A stretch of DNA of 64,000 bases from Deinococcus aestuarii (lineage in GTDB: Bacteria > Deinococcota > Deinococci > Deinococcales > Deinococcaceae). The notes under the pieces were generated by a model. It was not told the DNA's origin, did not search any database, and saw only the letters and a list, made by a program, of their open reading frames with translations. Every line of letters begins with the position of its first letter. Within the stretch, counting starts at the first letter, position 1. The translations under genes and the position numbers were made by a program. This document shows positions 55,237-64,000 of the stretch, one piece after another. The stretch lies in NCBI RefSeq assembly GCF_018863415.1, contig NZ_JAHKSN010000019.1, positions 33,250 through 97,249 on the forward strand, given 5' to 3'.

Positions 55237-55683
55237 TCACGTCCCTCCTCCCGCCGGAGGCACGTCCGCCGTGACAATGGTGCCAAGGGCAGTGGCGACC
55301 AGCTTCTCCTCGCCCCCCTGCACGGCGAAGATGTCGCAGCGGGTCACGGCCTGCCGCCTCCCGGCGCTGAGGACGCTCGCGCGGGCGACCAGCGCCTCAC
55401 CGATACCGGGCTTCACGAAGTTGATCTTGAACTCCGAGGTGAGGACGCTCGGCCCCAGCGCCGCCGCCCCCATGAAGGTGAGGGCGATGTCGGCGAGCGC
55501 CGCCTGCACGCCCCCGTGCGCGAAGCCGTGGTGCTGCGTGATCTCCTGTCGGAAGGGCACCCGCACGACCACGCCCGAGGGCGACATGTCCTCGACCCTG
55601 GCTCCCACGAGCACGCTGAAGGGCTGGGAGTCGAGGACACGCTGGGCGAAGGCAATCGCGTCAGTTCCGTCGAGCGTCGTCAT
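55237..55683 (-). CDS. PaaI-type hotdog acyl-CoA thioesterase (second copy)
   Basis: A 148-residue hotdog protein. The pattern HHGFAHGGVQAALADIALTF corresponds to that of the neighbour, and EALVARASVLSAGRRQAVTR to its C-terminal strands, so the two are clear paralogs by tandem duplication. The start overlaps the MaoC gene as ATGA. Likely function is hydrolysis of a pathway CoA intermediate. Confidence 0.88.
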   Translation of the reverse strand: MTTLDGTDAIAFAQRVLDSQPFSVLVGARVEDMSPSGVVVRVPFRQEITQHHGFAHGGVQAALADIALTFMGAAALGPSVLTSEFKINFVKPGIGEALVARASVLSAGRRQAVTRCDIFAVQGGEEKLVATALGTIVTADVPPAGGGT

Positions 55684-56138
55684 AGATACACCCGCATCAC
55701 CGTCTCCGCCGTCGCGGCGGGCCGTTCACTCCCCTCGATCTCGATGGTGTTGGCGACGGTCAGTTGGGCGTAGCCGCTGCCATCCTCCACGCCGACGAGC
55801 GTTCCACGGTTGCGCAGGCGACTTCCCACGGGCACGGGCGAGATGAACCGCACGCGATTGAGGCCGTAGTTCACGACCATCCGCGCTCCCTCCAGCCGGG
55901 GAGAGCCGCCCCCGGTCGAGAAGTGTCCTGCCAAGAGCGAGAGGGTCAGGAAGCCGTGCGCGATGGGGCCGCCGAAAGGAGTCTGCGCCGCCCGCTCGGG
56001 GTCCACGTGGATGAACTGGTGATCTCCAGTCGCGTCGGCGAACTCGTTCACCATCTCCTGAGTGACGGTCACCCAGTCGGAGAGGGCGATCTCCTGGCCG
56101 ATACGGGCGCGGAGGTCGGGGAGGGGAATGGCGGTCAT
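55680..56138 (-). CDS. MaoC-like enoyl-CoA hydratase/dehydratase
   Basis: A 152-residue hotdog hydratase. The hydratase motif is EFADATGDHQFIHVDPERAA (about residues 31-50), with the Asp and His used in catalysis, followed by PIAHGFLTLSLLAGHF. It hydrates or dehydrates acyl-CoA intermediates. AAAGGAGG lies upstream of ATG 56138. A heptad-repeat hairpin separates it from the leading SDR gene of the operon. Confidence 0.92.
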   Translation of the reverse strand: MTAIPLPDLRARIGQEIALSDWVTVTQEMVNEFADATGDHQFIHVDPERAAQTPFGGPIAHGFLTLSLLAGHFSTGGGSPRLEGARMVVNYGLNRVRFISPVPVGSRLRNRGTLVGVEDGSGYAQLTVANTIEIEGSERPAATAETVMRVYL

Positions 56139-56154
56139 GGTGCCTCCTTTCAGA

Positions 56155-56217
56155 GGAGTTAGGGGTTAGGGATTAGGCGTTAGTTTTCCCAATTCCTAAT
56201 CCCTAACTCCTAACCCC
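56155..56217 (-). repeat. TTAGGGN heptad-repeat hairpin after the first gene of the acyl-CoA operon
   Basis: The arms at 56155-56177 and 56195-56217 are each 23 bases and pair with two mismatches. They are built from 7-base units (TTAGGGG, TTAGGGA and their complements), as at 34161-34242. It directly follows the SDR stop codon. Confidence 0.75.
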
Positions 56218-56994
<777 letters not shown>

Positions 56995-57044
56995 AGGTGA
57001 GCCTCCGGTTGGGCTGGGTGAGTTGGGTTGAACCTGTGCCTCCC

Positions 57045-57084
57045 ACCATAGGAGAAGTGTACGTGCGCGTCAATTCTGAACGGG
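57045..57084 (-). promoter_or_regulatory. MerR-type promoter of the SDR-MaoC-thioesterase-ACAD operon
   Basis: On the minus strand TTGACG (57068-57073) and TATGGT (57045-57050) are 17 bases apart. The region 57057-57084 matches a second promoter at 61184-61211 at 24 of 28 positions. The shared part covers the spacer and -35, where MerR-family proteins bind. Confidence 0.7.
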
Positions 57085-57255
57085 TGCGGACACTCGCGGC
57101 CTCGTCTCCCCTGGTGGTGCGACGAGACGACCGGCACCAACTCGAGAGAATCAATTGGTAAATATGTCACACTACTGGACACCACTCCGGGCTCGTGGGG
57201 AGGCCTTCCGGTGGGGGAAGTCAGCCGTTCCAAGTCAAGACGGGGGAGAAACAGG

Positions 57256-58473
57256 ATGAGCCGAGGCCAGAGCAGGCAGGATTCACCGTTTCCGATGCGC
57301 CGCGCGGGTCATCTCGCACTTCTGGCCGGGTTGGCCCTGGGCGCTCGGGCGGGAGCCCAGACGGCCCCGGCTCTCCCCCAGACCACGGTGTACATCGGCC
57401 CGAACTGGTGCCGGGGCGGGTACTGCGGGAACAGCGTGAACGCCACCTTTCAGAGTGCGATGGAACAGGCCCTGGTCAGCAGCGGCGCCGTACAGGCGGT
57501 TCGCAGCGCGTCTCCCAACGCTCTGAACCTCAACGGGGGCATCACGTCGGTTTCGAGCGGGGGCCGCCTGTGCCTGCCCGTGGTCGGGTGTCTCAACGGC
57601 AAGACGGTGCGGGCCAGCGCCGAGTTCGTGGACGCCTCCAACAACGCCGTGCTCTGGCAGGACACCTGCGAGGGTACGAGCGGCGGCTTCACGACCTGGA
57701 TCCGGTGGACCGGCTACCTCCAGGTCAACTCGGACGACGACAAGGCCGCCGCCGACTGCGCGGGCAAGCTGGTTCAGAAGTTCCTTTCCAGCCCCGCCTT
57801 CGACACCTACGTCGCCCGGCTGCGGGCGGCGCCAGCGGTCCAGGCGGCCGGAACGGCCACCGTCGCACCCGGGGCGAGCCTCGCGGCCGTGCCTGCCCCG
57901 GCGGTTCCCACCACGTCGTCCGGCTGGGTTTACTCCTTCTTCTTCCCGGATGAGGCGACGCGGCAGCAGGCGTGCGCGGAAGGGTACGCCTCGGCCTCGA
58001 AGGGGGTGTCGGCCAGCCCGCCCGGCCGGGCCGAGTTCAACTCGACCGAGGGCACCATCACCGTGGATACCTCGTACAACTCCATCTTCCTCGCATGTCA
58101 GGAGGCCGGGGCCAAATTACGGGTCAAGCCGGACTCGGTGCCGCAACTGGATTTCATCGTGAGCGTCAAGCACAACACGTACATCGGGAACACGTCTGGT
58201 CTGGCAGCGGCCCTTGCCTTTTACGACGCCAATCATGCCGAGTTGGGACGAATCAGCATGTATGTGGACGGCAGACTCGCGGACAAGAACAGGGCCTGTA
58301 GCTCCAACTATGGCACCCCCACCGTCTGCACCTATCCCTTCGTCCCCGACCGCCTCTCCACCACCGAGCGGGCCATGATCAGCCAGGCCACCTCCGCCCG
58401 GCTGCTCGTCAACATGGGCAAGGGGGTGGAAAGCCTCCCGTTCAGCCGCGACCGTTTTCCGGCCCTGAAGTAA
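57256..58473 (+). CDS. Secreted cysteine-containing protein of unknown function
   Basis: A 405-residue exported protein. The start at 57256 has GGGGGAG seven bases upstream. A signal peptide follows a long basic N-region and ends GARAGAQ (about residue 34). The mature part contains paired cysteines (WCRGGYCGNSVNA, LCLPVVGC, DTCEGTSGG) and a C-terminal domain with SARLLVNMGKGVESLPF. I do not recognise the family. It overlaps the converging hydrolase gene by 32 bp and stands apart from the operons around it. Confidence 0.72.
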   Translation: MSRGQSRQDSPFPMRRAGHLALLAGLALGARAGAQTAPALPQTTVYIGPNWCRGGYCGNSVNATFQSAMEQALVSSGAVQAVRSASPNALNLNGGITSVSSGGRLCLPVVGCLNGKTVRASAEFVDASNNAVLWQDTCEGTSGGFTTWIRWTGYLQVNSDDDKAAADCAGKLVQKFLSSPAFDTYVARLRAAPAVQAAGTATVAPGASLAAVPAPAVPTTSSGWVYSFFFPDEATRQQACAEGYASASKGVSASPPGRAEFNSTEGTITVDTSYNSIFLACQEAGAKLRVKPDSVPQLDFIVSVKHNTYIGNTSGLAAALAFYDANHAELGRISMYVDGRLADKNRACSSNYGTPTVCTYPFVPDRLSTTERAMISQATSARLLVNMGKGVESLPFSRDRFPALK

Positions 58474-59325
58474 TGGCCTCGCCACCCAGAAACCCTCGCA
58501 GGTCCGCCAGAAATTCCCGTGGGCGCTCTAGGTGCGGCATGTGCCCTGTGCCCGGGTAGACGTGCAACTGTGCTCCGGGAATTCCCGACGCCAGCCGCTC
58601 GGCGTTCGGCAGGGGAATGAGGTCGTCGCGCTCGCCGTGCAGCACGAGAGTAGGAACGGTGAGGCGGGCGAGGTCCGGGGTCGTGTCGTGCGCGCGGATC
58701 GCCCGGAATTGCCGCTTGAAGCTCGCTTCGCTCATGGGGTGGCGCTCGGCGTGACGGGCGGCGAGGTCGAGCATCGCCGGATTGGCCGACGTGAAGCCGT
58801 CGTGCGTCATCAGCGTCAATGCCTCCCGCGCCCGTTCCCGCGCCTCCATGTCGGCGGGCAGGAAGAGGGCCGCGCGGCCCCGCTCGGTGGCCGGGGTCGA
58901 GTCCGCCCCGCCCGGCGTGGTCGAGACGAGTACCAGCCCGCGCACGAGGTCCGGGTGCCGCAGCGCGAGGTGCTGCGCGACCATGCCGCCCATGCTCAGC
59001 CCGACGACAAAGGCGGGCGCGGCGTCCACCGACCGCAGGAACTCGGCGGCGTCATCGGCGAGGTCGGCGAGCGTGAAGGCGTCCTCGAAGGGGTCGGAGT
59101 CGCCCGTGTCCCGGTGGTCGGGGGCGAGGGCGCGGTACTCCTTCCCGACCTCCCCCACCATCCCCTCCCACCCGAGCCGCGAGCCACCTAGCCAGGCGAG
59201 GAAGAGGACGTTAGCGCGCGGCTGAGGCGGAGAAACCTCCAGGTATGCGAGGTTCCTGCCACCGACCGCGACCCGGTGAAAATCCTGTTCCGCTGACGGC
59301 TGAGAGCTGACGGCTGACCGCTCCA

Positions 59326-59326
<1 letters not shown>
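58442..59326 (-). CDS. Alpha/beta hydrolase (3-oxoadipate enol-lactonase-like)
   Basis: A 294-residue hydrolase. The nucleophile elbow is GLSMGGMVAQ, the acid is in HGERDDLIP, and the histidine is in GTGHMPHLERP. The GTG at 59326 shares one base with the stop codon of the dehydrogenase gene. If this start is right, its first residues are encoded by the heptad repeat (ERSAVSSQPSAEQ); a later start would leave them untranslated. It is the second gene of the operon. The substrate is unknown. Confidence 0.88.
59292..59322 (-). repeat. GCTGACN heptad repeat at the dehydrogenase-hydrolase junction
   Basis: Four head-to-tail 7-base units (GCTGACG, GCTGAGA, GCTGACG, GCTGACC) lie directly after the dehydrogenase stop. 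They belong to the same unit family as the hairpin at 1413-1466 but have only one arm. They are in frame with the hydrolase and may be translated. Confidence 0.6.
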
Positions 59327-61122
<1,796 letters not shown>

Positions 61123-61171
61123 GCGGTCGCTCCTTTGCGTGGAAGAGGGTGGTGCCTGCTGCGGTCCCGTC

Positions 61172-61211
61172 AGCTTAGGCCGCGTGTACGCGCACGTCAA
61201 TTTTGAACGCG
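61172..61211 (-). promoter_or_regulatory. MerR-type promoter of the 598-residue ACAD operon
   Basis: On the minus strand TTGACG (61195-61200) and TAAGCT (61172-61177) are 17 bases apart. The element 61184-61211 has 24 of 28 bases in common with 57057-57084. It also lies upstream of the divergent quinone oxidoreductase promoter. Confidence 0.7.
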
Positions 61212-61215
61212 GGCG

Positions 61216-61244
61216 TTCACACCCTGTGGCGGGACCCGTACACT
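61216..61244 (+). promoter_or_regulatory. Promoter of the quinone oxidoreductase-merR operon
   Basis: TTCACA (61216-61221) and TACACT (61239-61244) are 17 bases apart. The -35 begins five bases after the shared MerR-type element, so the same protein may control both directions. Confidence 0.55.
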
Positions 61245-61279
61245 GGGCGTCATCCAGCTCTTTCCCAGGAGGTTTCCCC

Positions 61280-62253
<974 letters not shown>

Positions 62254-62254
<1 letters not shown>

Positions 62255-62727
62255 TGACGCGAAGCCCCGAGACCCTCACCTTCTACACGACCGCCGAACT
62301 CGCCCGGGAGGCGGGGGTGACGCGGCGGACAGTCATGCACTACGCCGAGCTGGGCCTGCTGACCCCCGATCAGGTGACGGCCTCGGGGCGGGCGCTGTAC
62401 GGGCCCTACGCGCTGCGGCTGCTGCGGGACGTGATGGACCTGCGGGTGCTGGGCGTGCCGCTCGACGAGGTGCGCGACATGGTGGTCTTGCGCCGCGCCA
62501 CCCACGACATGGGCGGCACCTACCGCCGCGACTGGACGCGGGCCGACATCCCCCTCGGCGACGAGCGGCTGCGGGCGGTCCACGCCCGGTTGCGGGCGCT
62601 GAACGCCGCCTACGCCCGGCAGGCCGAGGGACTGGCCCGCTTCGACCGCTGGCTCACCAAACGCTTCACGGGGGGCGAAGTGGACCCGTTGCCCGAGCCT
62701 CCGCTGCCCGAAAACCTGGAGGGGTAG
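62254..62727 (+). CDS. MerR-family regulator, probable controller of the acyl-CoA operons
   Basis: A 157-residue regulator. The N-terminal winged helix reads YTTAELAREAGVTRRTVMHY followed by AELGLLTPDQVTASGRALYG (about residues 10-49), the MerR signature. A long dimerisation helix follows. It lacks metal cysteines, so it senses an organic ligand, like the LiuR regulators of branched-chain and fatty acid catabolism. Its gene overlaps the oxidoreductase stop by one base. Two promoters in this region have the MerR-type spacer element. Binding is inferred. Confidence 0.88.
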
Positions 62728-63089
62728 GAGGAGGGCCGGGACCGGCGGCGAAACTCGACCTCCGTCTCCGGACAGCGCGCGGGAGCGGCGTCGAGGACGG
62801 AAGAGACCGGGGAGGGCCCTCCCATCCGGGCGGCCAGCGCGACATTCGGTGAGCCGGGGAATGTGCCGCCGGGGTCGAGCAGGCGGTCCGGCACCCGGAA
62901 CGATGCGGCCTCATCCCGCGTGCTCCCGAGCGCCACCGTTCTCAGGGCGCTCATGGAGGGACGGAGGCTGGTGCCGGGGGGGCGTAGGCACCCATGGACG
63001 ACCCCACCGGGACACCGGAACGGGAGGGCGCAGGGCCGGGTCCCTGCCGTCCATCCCCCTCCTGTCCGGGTTCTGTGACAGGTTGCCCT
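62728..63089. other. 362-bp region without a supported gene
   Basis: A minus-strand frame starting MSALRTVALG near 62954 has no ribosome site, runs into the merR gene and has no recognisable motif. I see no hairpin with T-run here. Confidence 0.4.
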
Positions 63090-63095
63090 TAGAAT
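63090..63095 (+). promoter_or_regulatory. -10 box (TAGAAT) before the leader frame of the response regulator
   Basis: TAGAAT is followed by eight bases and then ATG 63104, slightly more than the usual leaderless spacing. Confidence 0.4.
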
Positions 63096-63103
63096 GTGGT
63101 CCC

Positions 63104-63229
63104 ATGAAGCTTTCTCTCCTGCTGGCCTGTCCGGGCCCTGTGGCGCCGGGCACCTCCGGGAGCGGCCCACGTTCGTGTCGCCCTCCGCAGGCCCGTCTCC
63201 TGGCGCTCGCCGAGGTCCCGGGGCCATGA
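63104..63229 (+). CDS. Possible 41-residue leader peptide before the response regulator
   Basis: The frame starts MKLSLLLACPGPVAPGTSGS and stops at 63229, sharing ATGA with the response-regulator start at 63226. It begins close to a TAGAAT -10 box. No Shine-Dalgarno sequence precedes the response-regulator start, so translation coupling through this frame is plausible. It repeats the arrangement seen before anmK. Confidence 0.35.
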   Translation: MKLSLLLACPGPVAPGTSGSGPRSCRPPQARLLALAEVPGP

Positions 63230-63663
63230 AGTCCCTCGACATCCTCCTCGTCGAGGACAACGCCGCCGACATCCTGCTGACCGAGGAAGCCTTCAGCGAG
63301 GCCGACTTTCCGCACTCGCTGCACCTCGCCCGCGACGGGGTCGAGGCCCTGGCCTTCCTGCGCCGCGAGGGCGACCACGCCGCCGCTCCCCGTCCAGACG
63401 TGATTTTGCTCGACCTGAACATGCCCCGCATGGGCGGCCTGGAAGTGCTCGACGTCCTCAAGGTCGATGCCGACCTGCGGAACATCCCGGTGATCGTGCT
63501 GACCACCTCGCGTGCCGAGCAGGACATCTGGCGCAGCTACAACCTGCACGCCAACGCCTATATCCCCAAGCCCGTCACCCTGGAGGAATTCGTCGAGGTC
63601 ATCCGCTCCTTCGGTGCCTTCTGGTTCGCCACGGCGGCCCTCCCCCCCGACCACCAGCCGTAG
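63226..63663 (+). CDS. Single-domain response regulator (Rcp1-like)
   Basis: A 145-residue receiver domain. Acidic pocket residues are Glu10 and Asp11 (LLVEDNAAD), the phosphoacceptor is Asp63 (VILLDLNMPRMGG), then VLTTSRAEQD and the lysine in YIPKP. There is no output domain. Proteins like this partner with bacteriophytochrome-type histidine kinases in phosphorelays. No kinase gene is visible here. The start overlaps the leader frame. Confidence 0.93.
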   Translation: MKSLDILLVEDNAADILLTEEAFSEADFPHSLHLARDGVEALAFLRREGDHAAAPRPDVILLDLNMPRMGGLEVLDVLKVDADLRNIPVIVLTTSRAEQDIWRSYNLHANAYIPKPVTLEEFVEVIRSFGAFWFATAALPPDHQP

Positions 63664-63701
63664 GGGTTGGGGCGGCGGGCGCAGGAAGCCCCACCGCGAA
63701 A

Positions 63702-63842
63702 CGTCCCCACAAGCGTGGGGAAAAGGTCATGTGCAACCTCATTTTGAACAACTCCTCGGGCCATCCCCACGGTGTGAGGAAGAGGGACGCGTGCCCGGTG
63801 GAGGCATCCTACCGGGTCAGGCCTCGCCCTCTATTGGGCGAG
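63702..63842. CRISPR. Candidate decayed type I-E CRISPR fragment
   Basis: A palindromic unit CGTCCCCACAAGCGTGGGGA starts at 63702 and a degraded copy CATCCCCACGGTGTGAGG at 63762, 60 bp later, close to the 61-bp period of type I-E arrays. The second unit resembles the reverse of the common I-E repeat. A third stem CTCGCCC / GGGCGAG lies at 63823-63842, but its sequence differs. The next period would fall inside the IS. No cas gene is visible. Two or three imperfect units are thin evidence. Confidence 0.3.
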
Positions 63843-63883
63843 CATTGAACGTCGCCCTGGCCTCCCCCACTGGCGAGGTCCTA

Positions 63884-64000
63884 GAGGCTGTGTAAAAGGC
63901 GTTCCAAGTTGAGGGGAGAGGGTCTGTGGTGAGCAGAATGGGGGATGGTGCGACAAGGGTACCCGAGTGATGTCGATGACGAGACGTATCATTTCCTGCT
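63884..64000 (+). mobile_element. Left end of an IS with IS5-like transposase (cut by window edge)
   Basis: The sequence GAGGCTGTGTAAAAGGC at 63884 is typical of the terminal inverted repeat of IS4/IS5-type elements. The transposase frame starts 60 bp inside. The flanking CTAG may be part of the target. The element continues beyond 64000. Confidence 0.6.
63945..64000 (+). CDS. IS5-like transposase, N-terminal fragment
   Basis: The first residues MVRQGYPSDVDDETYHFLL match the start of Deinococcus IS5-group transposases, which begin with a similar GYPSDVxDE stretch. Only 18 complete codons are inside the window, so catalytic residues cannot be checked. Confidence 0.6.
   Translation, partial: MVRQGYPSDVDDETYHFL

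Noticed and set aside
62610..63527. A minus-strand frame starting within the response regulator and ending in merR
   Set aside because: It overlaps two well-supported genes and shows no conserved features.

Overview
The window is high-GC bacterial chromosome that looks like a Deinococcus. The clues are an HU protein with a long Lys/Ala-rich N-terminal extension, many genes starting directly after a TANNNT -10 box (the leaderless style documented in Deinococcus deserti), frequent GTG/TTG starts, and gene content typical of the group. No rRNA or tRNA gene was seen. Most gene junctions inside operons overlap as ATGA or GTGA.

Layout. 1-4089: polyol/sugar ABC transporter (two permeases, one cut by the window edge, plus a binding protein) with a divergent LacI regulator and three operator-like sites. 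4196-6377: small membrane or secreted proteins and a YceI protein. 6707-12558: a Baeyer-Villiger oxidation cassette (hydrolase, BVMO, SDR) with an AraC and a divergent TetR regulator, then an EamA exporter. 12859-19528: a complete protocatechuate branch of the beta-ketoadipate pathway (pcaL fusion, pcaH, pcaG, pcaB, pcaF, fused CoA-transferase). 19941-22571: a secreted GH9 cellulase-type lipoprotein. 22572-26765: IS200/IS605-like scar, aldo/keto reductase, polar amino acid ABC genes without an ATPase, VOC protein. 26910-28004: GAF-HD signalling protein.

28242-39263 is a peptidoglycan-recycling island: NagA, a SIS-type GlcN6P deaminase, a DigH-like GHL10 glycosidase, a family-5 peptide/muropeptide ABC transporter, AnmK, MurQ and an AmiE-like serine hydrolase. 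Together they give a route from anhydroMurNAc to fructose-6-phosphate. 39323-49760: HU, acyl-CoA ligase, a YhgE/Pip membrane protein with its TetR repressor, a winged-helix regulator, a lipase, a phosphatase-fold protein, small unknowns and one broken Malectin/Ig-like gene.

49821-62727 is an acyl-CoA catabolism region. One minus-strand operon runs SDR, MaoC, two thioesterases, an unknown 111-residue protein, an ACAD10/11-like dehydrogenase, two toxin-antitoxin modules, another SDR and an APH-fold kinase. A second minus-strand operon carries a 598-residue acyl-CoA dehydrogenase and a hydrolase, and a divergent pair encodes a quinone oxidoreductase and a MerR regulator. Both minus-strand promoters carry nearly the same 28-bp element between -35 and -10, the classical MerR position, so the local MerR protein is the likely controller. 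The window ends with a single-domain response regulator, a possible decayed type I-E CRISPR fragment, and the left end of an IS with an IS5-like transposase.

Cross-cutting signals: heptanucleotide-repeat hairpins sit just 3' of the leading gene of several operons (twice exactly between a binding-protein gene and its permease), and two short leader ORFs start near -10 boxes and overlap the next gene as ATGA.
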